Shown here: positions 30,197 through 39,139 of the stretch, piece after piece
Layout of the letters: each line of letters begins with the position of its first letter
Position numbering within the stretch: position 1 is the first letter of the stretch
Source: Aphodoplasma sp045592745
GTDB lineage: Bacteria; Bacillota; Clostridia; UBA1381; UMGS1253
Assembly: GCA_045592745.1 (NCBI GenBank)
Contig: JAZNVH010000002.1
Span: 1 to 40,002 of the forward strand
Length of the DNA stretch: 40,002 bases
Direction: 5' to 3'
Made by a program: the position numbers and the translations under genes
The notes under the pieces: model-generated
The model's database searches: none
Seen by the model: only the letters and a program-made list of their open reading frames with translations
Told to the model about the DNA's origin: nothing

Positions 30197-31381
30197 ATGT
30201 TGAACAGGAGAAAAAAATGTATTGCTATGTTGCTTGCAGGTGGGCAGGGCAGCCGGTTGCTGGTTCTTACCGACAAAACTGCTAAGCCGGCAGTACCTTT
30301 TGGAGGTAAATATCGTATTATAGATTTTCCTCTTTCTAACTGCGTCAATTCAGGAATAGACACTGTTGGTATTTTGACTCAATATCAGCCTCTGGAGTTA
30401 AATGATTACATAGGTAACGGTCAGCCTTGGGGACTTAACAGAAATTTTGGCGGAGTCCACATCTTACCACCATATGCACAATCAAAAAAAATGGAGTGGT
30501 ATAAAGGAACGGCGAACGCTATATACCAAAACCTTCGTTTTATAAAAAACTATAACCCTGAGCATGTGATAATTCTGTCGGGAGACCACATATACAAAAT
30601 GGACTACTCAAAGCTACTTGACTTTCACATTGAAAACGATGCGGAATGTACCATTGCTGTTCGAACAGTACCTATGGAAGAGGCTAGCCGATTTGGTATT
30701 ATGAATGCCAACCCCGATGGTTCAATCTATGAATTTGAGGAAAAACCCCAAAACCCAAAGAGCAATTTGGCATCTATGGGGGTTTATATCTTTAAAACCG
30801 ATATTCTTTGCCAATATCTTATTGAAGATGAGGCAGATGAAAATTCAGATAACGATTTCGGCAAAAATGTTATACCATCCCTCCTGCGTGACCAAAGAAG
30901 ATTGTTTGCGTACAAATTTGATGGCTACTGGAAGGATGTTGGTACAATCCATAGCTTGTGGGAAGCCAATATGGAGCTTTTAGACGGAACTTTTAATATC
31001 CGTGATAAGGTGTTCAAAACATATGCACGAAACTATGCAAAACCACCTAGTTATATTTCTAAAGACAGCGAAATTAAAAATTCCTTTGTTGCTGAAGGTT
31101 GCTCAATAAAGGGGAAAATCAGCCACTCTGTTGTATCTACCGGATGTACTGTTGAAGAAGGCGTTGAAATATACGATAGCGTGATTATGCCCGAAGCTGT
31201 TATAAAAAAAGGCGCTGTTATTAAGTATGCAATTATAGGTGAGGGTGCCGTTATTGATGAAAACACAAGAGTTGGCGATGACCCTGTTTTCTACGACAAA
31301 GAGGAATGGGGAATCAGTGTGGTTGGTAAAGGTGAGCATATAGCAAAAAATACTACCATAAAGCCAAATCAGGTTGTGTGA
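30197..31381 (+). CDS. glgC: glucose-1-phosphate adenylyltransferase, catalytic subunit
   Basis: Makes ADP-glucose from ATP and glucose-1-phosphate, the committed step of glycogen synthesis. 394 residues. N-terminal nucleotide-binding motif MLLAGGQGSRLLVLTDKTAK; substrate motif FEEKPQNPKS; the C-terminal hexapeptide-repeat beta helix covers about 290-394. In Clostridia it forms a heteromer with GlgD, encoded 13 bp downstream. GGGGGG precedes the ATG at 30197; an earlier in-frame ATG at 30167 would precede that site. A leucine follows GSR where glycine is usual. Confidence 0.96.
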   Translation: MLNRRKKCIAMLLAGGQGSRLLVLTDKTAKPAVPFGGKYRIIDFPLSNCVNSGIDTVGILTQYQPLELNDYIGNGQPWGLNRNFGGVHILPPYAQSKKMEWYKGTANAIYQNLRFIKNYNPEHVIILSGDHIYKMDYSKLLDFHIENDAECTIAVRTVPMEEASRFGIMNANPDGSIYEFEEKPQNPKSNLASMGVYIFKTDILCQYLIEDEADENSDNDFGKNVIPSLLRDQRRLFAYKFDGYWKDVGTIHSLWEANMELLDGTFNIRDKVFKTYARNYAKPPSYISKDSEIKNSFVAEGCSIKGKISHSVVSTGCTVEEGVEIYDSVIMPEAVIKKGAVIKYAIIGEGAVIDENTRVGDDPVFYDKEEWGISVVGKGEHIAKNTTIKPNQVV

Positions 31382-31394
31382 GAGGAGTGTGACT

Positions 31395-32510
31395 ATGAAA
31401 AGATTGACCGGTATCGTTTTTTCAAACATTTATGATGACGCATTAGGTGACCTTACTGCTAAACGAACTGTAGCATCTTTGCCATTCGGCGGAAGATACA
31501 GACAGATTGATTATGTTTTATCTAACATGGTAAATTCGGGTATTACCTCCGTTGGAGTTATTACAAAATATAATTATGAATCGCTTATGGACCATCTTGG
31601 TTCATGTGAAGAATGGGACCTTAATCGTAAAACCGGAGGTTTGTATATTATTCCTCCGTTTGCATCCGGAAAGGGCGAGGTATATCACGGCAAGTTAGAG
31701 GCACTTAATACGGCTCTTAACTTTTTGAACAGCCAAAAGAGTGAGTATATTGTGATTTCTGACACAATAACTATATGCAATATAGATTATGAGGCGGTAC
31801 TTGTTGAACATATTGCATCAGGCAAGGACATTACTGTTGTTGTTTCGTCTCAAAAAGAGGATGGCATTCATTATCCTACAGTTTTCGAAGCTAACAATGA
31901 CAGTAGTGCAAAAAATATTAATGTAAACTATGAAGCAAAAGACGGTACTTTTGTTGGACTTGGTATGTTTATTCTGAAGCGTGAAGTCCTTATAGAAGTG
32001 GTTACTGAATGTGTTGCGGCAGGACATTATCACTTTGAAAAAGATTTTTTGCAGAAATATTTTAACGAAGGCAGGCTCTCGGTTAATTTGTATGAATTTG
32101 ATGGAGTTGCACTTAGAAATCGTGACATAACAGCATATCTTAAAAACAATATCAAGCTTATTGATGAAGAAGTTCAAAAAGGTCTGTATAAATCGTCAGC
32201 ACCTATTTATACAAAGGTTCGTGATGAGATACCTACATATTATGGAGAGAATTCTGTAGTTAATGAATGTATTATTGCAGACGGTTGCAAAATTTATGGA
32301 GAACTTAAAAATTCTGTCATATTCCGAGATGTGACTATAGAAGAAGGAGCACAGGTTATTGGCTCTGTTGTTATGCAAGGAACCAAAATTAAAAAGGGCG
32401 CCCGTATTGAAAATGCTATAATTGATAAGAATGTAATAATAACAGAGGGAACTCGACTTTTAGGTGCTCAATCAAGTCCTGTTATTATAAAGAAAGGTGA
32501 GACAATATGA
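31395..32510 (+). CDS. glgD: glucose-1-phosphate adenylyltransferase regulatory subunit
   Basis: The GlgC homologue lacking the full active site, which partners GlgC in Firmicutes. 371 residues. The N-terminus keeps the fold but not the GGxGxRL loop (FSNIYDDALGDLTAKRTVAS), while PFGGRYRQIDYVLSN is conserved. The catalytic Asp region becomes VISDTITICNIDY. A left-handed helix with hexapeptide repeats (VIGSVVMQGTKIKKGARI) closes it. GAGAGGAG precedes the ATG at 31395. Its TGA overlaps the glgA ATG by 4 bp, so translation is coupled. Confidence 0.95.
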   Translation: MKRLTGIVFSNIYDDALGDLTAKRTVASLPFGGRYRQIDYVLSNMVNSGITSVGVITKYNYESLMDHLGSCEEWDLNRKTGGLYIIPPFASGKGEVYHGKLEALNTALNFLNSQKSEYIVISDTITICNIDYEAVLVEHIASGKDITVVVSSQKEDGIHYPTVFEANNDSSAKNINVNYEAKDGTFVGLGMFILKREVLIEVVTECVAAGHYHFEKDFLQKYFNEGRLSVNLYEFDGVALRNRDITAYLKNNIKLIDEEVQKGLYKSSAPIYTKVRDEIPTYYGENSVVNECIIADGCKIYGELKNSVIFRDVTIEEGAQVIGSVVMQGTKIKKGARIENAIIDKNVIITEGTRLLGAQSSPVIIKKGETI

Positions 32511-33934
32511 AGATACTTTATGCAGCAAGCGAGGCTGCACCTTTTATAAAAAGTGGCGGTCTTGGTGATGTTGCGCAGGCCCTTCCTGCGGCTTTGGCTA
32601 AGGAAAAAGATGTTGAGGTAAGTGTATTTATACCATACTATAAATCAATTAAAGATAATCCTGATATCAAGGTTGAGTTTGTCAAAAATTTTACTGTTTT
32701 AGTTGCGTGGCGCAGAGAATATGTAGGTATTTTCAAAGCGGTAAGCCGAAGCAAAAAACTAAACTATTATTTTGTTGACAACGAACATTATTTTTATCGT
32801 GATGGTATTTACGGTCATTATGATGACGGAGAAAGATTTACATTTTTCTCTTTGGCAATTTTGGAAGCTATGCGTCAAATGGATTATTTCCCTGATATAA
32901 TTCATTGTAATGATTGGCAAACAGCGCTTATTCCGGTGCTCAAAAAAGCTTTGTATAACGGTGTTTATGACAATGCTCGAACTGTGTTTACCATTCATAA
33001 TATTGAATATCAAGGTAAGATGCCAAATGAATTTATGCAGGATGTTATTGGTATTGACGAATATTATAGAAATGTTTTAACCTATGATAACTGCATAAAT
33101 TTTATGAAAAGTGCCATAGTTATGGCGGATAAGGTAACAACTGTGTCAAAAACATATTCCCATGAAATCCGCCATGCTTATTTTGCCCACGGTTTGCAGG
33201 ATATTTTAAAAGAGAATGAATATAAAATTGCGGGCATTGTCAACGGCATTAATACTGATTTGTATAATCCTGCAAAGGATTCACTCATTTTTGAAAACTA
33301 TACGGCATCTGACCTTTCAGGAAAGGCTAAAAATAAGGCAGAACTTCAGAAGATGCTTGGGCTTTCGGTTTTGCCAGATGTGCCGATGATAGCTATGGTT
33401 TCCAGGTTGGTAAGTCATAAGGGGCTTGACCTTGTGGAATATGTTATGGGCGAGCTTATGCAAAGAAACTTGCAGTTTGTAGTCATAGGAACGGGTGATT
33501 CAAAATATGAGGATATGTTTAATTTTAACGCATATATTCACCAGGATAAAATGTCTGCCAATATTACTTTTAATCCAGAACTTGCAAATAAGCTTTATGC
33601 GGCAGCAGATATGTTCCTGATGCCGTCTAAAAGTGAGCCTTGTGGCCTTTCGCAGCTTATTGCTATGCGGTACGGAACTGTGCCTATTGTGCGTGAAACA
33701 GGCGGTCTTGTTGACACAGTGCCACCGTTAAATGTGGAAACTTTAGAGGGTAAAGGTTTTACTTTTAAGGGTTATAATGCTCACGATATGCTTGGCGCAA
33801 TTGACAGGTGTATTGATTTTTACGGCAATCGCAAAAAGTGGGATAAGCACATAAAGAACCTTATTAAATATAATAGTGGTTGGAAGACATCAGTAAGTGA
33901 GTATTTAAATTTATATAATGAATTAACTAAATAG
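32507..33934 (+). CDS. glgA: glycogen synthase (ADP-glucose)
   Basis: A GT5 transferase that adds glucose from ADP-glucose to the non-reducing ends of glycogen. 475 residues, standard length. The ADP-glucose-binding KSGGLGDVAQALP motif is at 15-27 (KTGGL in many bacteria). The GT-B C-terminal domain has VSRLVSHKGLDLVE, then PSKSEPCGLSQLIAMRYGTVPIVRETGGL with the catalytic-site Glu. Starts within the end of glgD (4-bp overlap). Confidence 0.97.
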   Translation: MKILYAASEAAPFIKSGGLGDVAQALPAALAKEKDVEVSVFIPYYKSIKDNPDIKVEFVKNFTVLVAWRREYVGIFKAVSRSKKLNYYFVDNEHYFYRDGIYGHYDDGERFTFFSLAILEAMRQMDYFPDIIHCNDWQTALIPVLKKALYNGVYDNARTVFTIHNIEYQGKMPNEFMQDVIGIDEYYRNVLTYDNCINFMKSAIVMADKVTTVSKTYSHEIRHAYFAHGLQDILKENEYKIAGIVNGINTDLYNPAKDSLIFENYTASDLSGKAKNKAELQKMLGLSVLPDVPMIAMVSRLVSHKGLDLVEYVMGELMQRNLQFVVIGTGDSKYEDMFNFNAYIHQDKMSANITFNPELANKLYAAADMFLMPSKSEPCGLSQLIAMRYGTVPIVRETGGLVDTVPPLNVETLEGKGFTFKGYNAHDMLGAIDRCIDFYGNRKKWDKHIKNLIKYNSGWKTSVSEYLNLYNELTK

Positions 33935-33943
33935 GAGAAGACA

Positions 33944-36445
33944 ATGGAAATTAAAACATCTACATCATCAACAAAGAAAAAAACAACGATTTCTGCTTCA
34001 AATAAACCGAAAACAGAAGCAACTACACAGAAGACCACAAAGTATAACGCTGAAGTTAAGATGCTTTCTAGCGCATGTGAAAGGCTTTTTGGTTGTGACA
34101 TTAAAGAAGCTACATCACAGCAGATGTATAAATCCCTTTGCAGTGTTGTTCAGGAACTTCTTGCCACAAAGAGAAAGAAGTTTCATGATAAATACCGCAA
34201 AAATGGTGACAAACAGGTTTATTATATGTCAATGGAATTTTTGGTAGGTACATCGCTTCGCAACAATCTATATAACCTTGGTGTTGAAGAAAAATTTGCC
34301 AATGCAGTGAAAAAGTGTGGGTTTAACATTCAAGATATATACGATATGGAGCCGGATGCAGGCCTTGGAAACGGTGGCCTTGGACGACTTGCGTCTTGCT
34401 ATCTTGATTCAATGACAAGTGTAGGACTTCCCGGAACAGGATTTTCAATTCGATATGAATTTGGCATTTTCAAGCAGAAAATAGTCGATGGCTGGCAGAT
34501 GGAGTTCCCTGATGACTGGCTTAGCATGGGTGATGTTTGGCTTAATCCCAGAGAAGACGAAGCTGTTGAAGTAAAGTTTGGCGGTGAAGTTAATGGTTGG
34601 GATGATAATGGAAAGTATAAGGTTGCACATACAAATTATAATTCTGTTATTGCTGTACCCTATGATATGTATATCTCAGGATACGACACAGGAGCGGTTA
34701 ATAAACTGGTTCTTTGGAGTGCAAAATCTAAAAATCGTTTTGATATGGCTGCCTTTTCTCGTGGTGATTATGCAGAATCACTTGAAGAGAATACTATGGC
34801 AGAGGTTATTTCAAAGGTCCTTTACCCTGCAGATGATCATATTGCAGGAAAAATTCTAAGACTGAAACAACAGTATTTACTTGTATCTGCATCGCTGCAA
34901 AGTATTATAAACAACCACTTAAAGCGTTGCGGTACGATTGATAACCTGTCTGAAAAAATTGCTATTCATATTAACGATACGCATCCGGCTCTTTGCGTGC
35001 CTGAGCTTATGCGAATTCTTGTGGATGAATATGATTATGGTTGGGACGATGCATGGAAAATCACATGCGAGACATTAACCTATACAAACCATACTGTTAT
35101 GAGCGAGGCTCTTGAACGCTGGAATGAAAACCTGTTCAAAGAACAATTGCCCCGAATCTACCAGATTGTATGCGAAATCAACCGTCGTCTGGTTGCGCAG
35201 CTTAATGTGATTTATCCGGGGGATATCGCAAAGATTGATTATATGGCGGTAATAGCCCATGGAGAAGTTCGCATGGCTAACCTTTGCCTTGCTGCGTGTC
35301 ATAAGGTGAATGGTGTTTCAAAGCTTCATAGTGATATCTTGAAAAACGGTATTTTCCACGATTATTATAATATTAATAAGGATAAATTTACAAATGTAAC
35401 CAATGGTATAGCATACAGAAGATGGCTCTGTCAGTCTAATCCTGAACTTACTGCATACCTGGCAGAGTTAATTGGTGACGGGTTTAAGCACGACAGCATG
35501 GAGCTTGAAAAGCTTTTAAAATATGTTGATGACGAAAAAGTATTAAATAAGCTTTGTGAAATTAAACATAGTAACAAAGTCCGCCTTGCAAATTATATTG
35601 CTGAGACAAATGGTATTAATGTTGATCCTACTTCTATATTTGATATTCAAGTTAAGCGTCTTCATGAATATAAGCGTCAGCTCTTAAATGTGCTTCACAT
35701 TTTATACCTTTACAATAAAATCAAAAATAACCCAAAAGGTGATTATGTTCCAAGAACATTTATATTTGCAGCAAAGGCATCGGCGGGTTATGTTATGGCA
35801 AAACAAATTATCCGTTTGATTGTTGCCGTATCAGATATGATTAACTCCGACCCTGAGGTTCGTGACAAGATTAAGGTTGTATTTATTGAAGACTACAAAG
35901 TCTCTCTTGCTGAAATTATTATTCCTGCAGCAGATATTTCTGAACAAATTTCTATTGCCGGCAAAGAAGCATCAGGAACGGGTAATATGAAACTTATGAT
36001 TAACGGCGCTGTAACTTTAGGAACTTTAGACGGTGCTAATGTTGAAATTCACGAGCAGGTAGGGGACGAAAATATGTTCTTGTTTGGTCTCCACGCAGAT
36101 GAGGTAGAGGAACTTTGGAGAAAGGGCTATCGTCCTACAGATTATTTGGATAATAATCCTGAACTTAAAGCGGTTATTGATATGCTCACATCAGGAGTTT
36201 TGGGCGTTAAATTTGACGATATCAAACGCTCGCTTCTTACAAATGATTTTGGCGTTGCAGACAGTTATATGATTTTGGCTGACTTTGCTGATTATGTAAG
36301 AGCTCACGAGGATGCTGAAAAAGCTTATCGTTCAAAGCTTGGTTTTGCCCGTATGTCTTTGGTTAATATTGCCAAGGCAGGAATTTTCTCTTCGGATAGG
36401 GCTATTAAAGAATATGCAGATAACATTTGGAATATGAAATATTAA
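33944..36445 (+). CDS. glgP: glycogen phosphorylase
   Basis: A GT35 enzyme that releases glucose-1-phosphate from glycogen ends with pyridoxal phosphate. 833 residues. The cofactor lysine is Lys683 in EASGTGNMKLMING. Other marks: VYYMSMEFLVG near residue 90, the DAGLGNGGLGRLASCYLDS site and RLHEYKRQLLN. The first 35 residues are an extra Thr/Ser/Lys-rich tail, low-complexity and likely disordered; otherwise the length is normal. GGAGAAG precedes the ATG. A hairpin follows the stop, but with little T-tract, so the GH13 gene downstream is probably still in the transcript. Confidence 0.96.
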   Translation: MEIKTSTSSTKKKTTISASNKPKTEATTQKTTKYNAEVKMLSSACERLFGCDIKEATSQQMYKSLCSVVQELLATKRKKFHDKYRKNGDKQVYYMSMEFLVGTSLRNNLYNLGVEEKFANAVKKCGFNIQDIYDMEPDAGLGNGGLGRLASCYLDSMTSVGLPGTGFSIRYEFGIFKQKIVDGWQMEFPDDWLSMGDVWLNPREDEAVEVKFGGEVNGWDDNGKYKVAHTNYNSVIAVPYDMYISGYDTGAVNKLVLWSAKSKNRFDMAAFSRGDYAESLEENTMAEVISKVLYPADDHIAGKILRLKQQYLLVSASLQSIINNHLKRCGTIDNLSEKIAIHINDTHPALCVPELMRILVDEYDYGWDDAWKITCETLTYTNHTVMSEALERWNENLFKEQLPRIYQIVCEINRRLVAQLNVIYPGDIAKIDYMAVIAHGEVRMANLCLAACHKVNGVSKLHSDILKNGIFHDYYNINKDKFTNVTNGIAYRRWLCQSNPELTAYLAELIGDGFKHDSMELEKLLKYVDDEKVLNKLCEIKHSNKVRLANYIAETNGINVDPTSIFDIQVKRLHEYKRQLLNVLHILYLYNKIKNNPKGDYVPRTFIFAAKASAGYVMAKQIIRLIVAVSDMINSDPEVRDKIKVVFIEDYKVSLAEIIIPAADISEQISIAGKEASGTGNMKLMINGAVTLGTLDGANVEIHEQVGDENMFLFGLHADEVEELWRKGYRPTDYLDNNPELKAVIDMLTSGVLGVKFDDIKRSLLTNDFGVADSYMILADFADYVRAHEDAEKAYRSKLGFARMSLVNIAKAGIFSSDRAIKEYADNIWNMKY

Positions 36446-36452
36446 AGTATTT

Positions 36453-36477
36453 GGCATAAGGGGTAACCTCTTATGCC
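36453..36477 (+). promoter_or_regulatory. hairpin between glgP and the GH13 gene
   Basis: GGCATAAGGGG and CCTCTTATGCC pair over 11 bp with one G-T around TAA. No clear T-run follows. Likely an mRNA stabiliser or partial terminator setting the level of the last gene. Confidence 0.6.
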
Positions 36478-36503
36478 TGAATATTTGTTAAGCGGTGAAA
36501 ATA

Positions 36504-38303
36504 ATGCGAATTTTATATAATAGCAAAAATGAATATTATAAAACTCCCTTTGGTTGCTTAAGGCAGGATGAATTATGCACATTGCGCATTAAAATTCCAA
36601 TTAGCTGTCAGACCGAGTCGGTCCGCCTTTGCATTAGCTCCGAAAGCGGTTTTAAAATGACTGTGCCCTTTAGCCTTGAGTCAACAGACGGCGATTATGA
36701 AGTATATATCACACGGTTTTTGCTTTTTGCTTGTGACCTTTATTTTTATTATTTTAATATAACAACAAAAAACGAATCTTTTGATTTGTTTAAACAAGGT
36801 GATGATACAAATATTGCAGTTGGTGATTTGTGGCAGATTACTTGTTTTGATAAGAATTATGATACACCTCATGATTTTAAAGGCAGGGTTATGTATCAGA
36901 TTTTCCCTGACAGATTTGCGAAATCCGGTGAAGTTGACCCAAATGGGAAGCTCCTGCCCTATGAATTGCATAATGATACTAATGATACACCGGTATATTT
37001 GCCTAACGAGAATGGGCGAATAACAAACAGCGATTTTTTTGGCGGAAATTTAATGGGGATTATCGAAAAGCTTCCATACTTAAAAAGTATGGGAGTAGGT
37101 ATTATATACCTTAATCCTATTTTTATGGCATATTCAAATCATCGTTATGATACAGCGAATTATAAAAAAATCGACCCGCTTCTTGGAACAGAGGAAGACT
37201 TTAAGGTTTTGTGTGAAAAAGCACACAAGCTAGATATAAAAATTATTCTCGATGGTGTTTTCTCTCACACGGGAAGTAACAGTATCTATTTTGACGCTGA
37301 AGGTATTTTTGGTAATGGTGCTGTCAGCAATCCTGATTCGCCTTACAGAGAATGGTTTCAATTTGATGAGTACCCCCACAGATATACTTCGTGGTGGGGG
37401 ATTGATACATTACCCTGTGTTGATGAATTAAACCAAAGTTATATGGATTATATAATACATGAAGAGGATAGCGTGATTTGTCATTGGCTAAAGCTAGGAG
37501 CAGATGGATTTCGACTCGATGTGGCAGATGAACTTCCTGATGAGTTTATTGCAGCTTTTCACAAAAAGTTAAAAGAAGTAAATCCCAATGCTATGCTTTT
37601 AGGTGAGGTATGGGAGGATGCATCAAACAAAATAAGCTACAGCAGACGGAGAAAGTATTTTTCAAATACAGAGTTGGATTCAGTAATGAATTATCCGTTT
37701 AAAGAGGCTATTTTGGGGTTTGTAACAGGAAAAATTACCGGTAAAGTCTTTTCCGACAGAATAATGACTATTGCAGAAAACTATCCACGTCCGGTCTTGG
37801 ATTGCTTGATGAATTTGCTTTCAACCCACGATACTCCAAGAATTATTACAGCTCTCTCCGGAAAAGGCGAGGGTATGAGTAAGAGCGAAAAAGCGAATTT
37901 CAGATTATCCGGTGCGGAGCTTGATAGAGCCTTGGCCCTGACCAAAGTCTCAGCACTTTTGCAGTTTACCCTTCCTGGGAACCCCTCTATTTATTACGGG
38001 GATGAAATAGGAATGGAGGGGTTTGAAGACCCATTAAACAGATGCTTTTATAAGTGGGAAAACCAAAACACTTGCTTGCAAGATTTTTATAAAGAATTAG
38101 CTTTTTTAAAGAATGAAAACGAAGCTATTAAATGCGGAGATATTGTTTTTCAGGAGACAGGAGATAATTTTATAAAATTTGCTCGTAAAAGTCAAAATGA
38201 AATTGTATATATAGTCGTGTCGCTTGGCGACAAGCTTGAACACAATGGAAAAACCTTGTTGGAAGTTTCGGCAGATAACATTTATGCAAGGATTTATGCT
38301 TAA
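36504..38303 (+). CDS. GH13 neopullulanase/cyclomaltodextrinase-type enzyme
   Basis: An intracellular enzyme of 599 residues, cleaving maltodextrins and probably branch points or pullulan-type linkages. An N-terminal beta-sandwich (about 1-110) resembles CBM34. The barrel follows (GRVMYQIFPDRFA at 127-139, DGVFSHTG at 250-257), with nucleophile Asp339 (GFRLDVAD), acid Glu368 (LLGEVW) and Asp443 (STHDTPR). The ATG at 36504 follows GGTGA closely; a GTG at 36495 is in frame. Last gene of the glycogen operon. No GlgX or classic pullulanase is seen, so this enzyme may debranch the limit dextrin left by GlgP. Confidence 0.88.
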   Translation: MRILYNSKNEYYKTPFGCLRQDELCTLRIKIPISCQTESVRLCISSESGFKMTVPFSLESTDGDYEVYITRFLLFACDLYFYYFNITTKNESFDLFKQGDDTNIAVGDLWQITCFDKNYDTPHDFKGRVMYQIFPDRFAKSGEVDPNGKLLPYELHNDTNDTPVYLPNENGRITNSDFFGGNLMGIIEKLPYLKSMGVGIIYLNPIFMAYSNHRYDTANYKKIDPLLGTEEDFKVLCEKAHKLDIKIILDGVFSHTGSNSIYFDAEGIFGNGAVSNPDSPYREWFQFDEYPHRYTSWWGIDTLPCVDELNQSYMDYIIHEEDSVICHWLKLGADGFRLDVADELPDEFIAAFHKKLKEVNPNAMLLGEVWEDASNKISYSRRRKYFSNTELDSVMNYPFKEAILGFVTGKITGKVFSDRIMTIAENYPRPVLDCLMNLLSTHDTPRIITALSGKGEGMSKSEKANFRLSGAELDRALALTKVSALLQFTLPGNPSIYYGDEIGMEGFEDPLNRCFYKWENQNTCLQDFYKELAFLKNENEAIKCGDIVFQETGDNFIKFARKSQNEIVYIVVSLGDKLEHNGKTLLEVSADNIYARIYA

Positions 38304-38407
38304 AAATTTATAACAGAGAATATTGCCAAAAAAGTTTGCGTAAAAACCTTATATCATTTTTTAACTACTGTATATGGAATTTTGTTTTATAATGGAAAAG
38401 TGAAAAG
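38304..38407. other. intergenic region with an isolated -10 box
   Basis: A TATAAT at 38388-38393 lies 15 bp before the decayed PAS start, without a recognisable -35. No terminator is visible after the GH13 gene, so the end of the glycogen transcript is undefined. Confidence 0.4.
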
Positions 38408-38506
38408 TTGGATAAATTGTTAAAAAAGTGTACTTGGCCAAGATTTAGCTCCCATCATTGTTTGTAGTATGCAGTCTGTGATTGTAAATATGAATCCATC
38501 TGCAAT
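38408..38506 (+). pseudogene. decayed PAS-protein gene fragment
   Basis: A TTG start (38408) gives DKLLKK, a frame change follows, and then QDLAPIIVCSMQSVIVNMN PSAIK appears (about 38440-38505), clearly the N-terminus of the intact PAS protein at 24079 (QDTAPIVVCDLEHIIVYMN). Similarity stops after PSAIK, where unrelated sequence begins. The similarity is at the protein level; the DNA has diverged well beyond that of the flanking repeats, so the two PAS genes separated earlier or are paralogues. Confidence 0.6.
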
Positions 38507-38512
38507 AAAAAC

Positions 38513-38878
38513 ATGCAGTTGGAGATTTGGCCCTATACCCTACAGACCCATTATCCGCAATGGTTTACGGAATTCGACAAAGAAAAGCATATTTCGACAT
38601 ATTCTGTACAAAAAGAACATCTAATTGATTTAAGTAAAAACATAGATATACTTCAAGAAAAAACTGCAAATTGTATATATGAAAGATTTTTCAGATTATC
38701 AACACAAGGAAAGACATATATATAAACGGTTATTAATATTGAAAATGCAGTAAATGAAGTGATAAGTAGCATAGATAATTCTGTTAAAAATTCAATTAGA
38801 CAAATTGGTTATTCTATGCTATTATATGATTATGAGAAAAAAGGGTTTAACAAATATCATTTAATTTCGAGCTCCTAG
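38513..38878 (+). pseudogene. broken gene truncated by the right repeat
   Basis: The frame from 38513 is open to a TAA at 38723-38725 and then continues in the same frame to a TAG at 38876-38878 inside the right repeat. Both parts look like protein (EFDKEKHISTYSVQKEHLID, then NIENAVNEVISSIDNSVKNS). The last codons come from the repeat itself, so the repeat boundary probably cut the original gene. I do not recognise the family. Confidence 0.45.
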
Positions 38879-39066
38879 ACAGTCTTTTTAGATAGAGTAA
38901 ATTAGCGGAAGTTAAAGGAACTTAAAAAGCGATAAAAACCGCATAAAATAAGGGCTTTGAGGGGATAAAATCCTTCAAAGCCTTTGCTTTTCTCGCAATC
39001 TTAGTATTGCCACTTTTTGATGCATTTTTTGGGTTTTCGCTAGAAAAGTGCTAGAAAAATGTTAGA
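38864..39066. repeat. right copy of the 203-bp direct repeat
   Basis: Matches 23721-23923 in direct orientation with about 10 substitutions over 203 bp. It has the same core ATTTCGAGCTCCTA, hairpin (38953-38982) and 11-bp array (39039-39071). Its left edge lies inside a broken gene. The tRNA-like sequence that adjoins the left copy is absent here. Confidence 0.85.
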
Positions 39067-39139
39067 TAAAATTGTGGATTGTTTTGGCGTTATTGAAATA
39101 CCGATGAATATATAGTATAATTGATACAGAGGTGATTTG

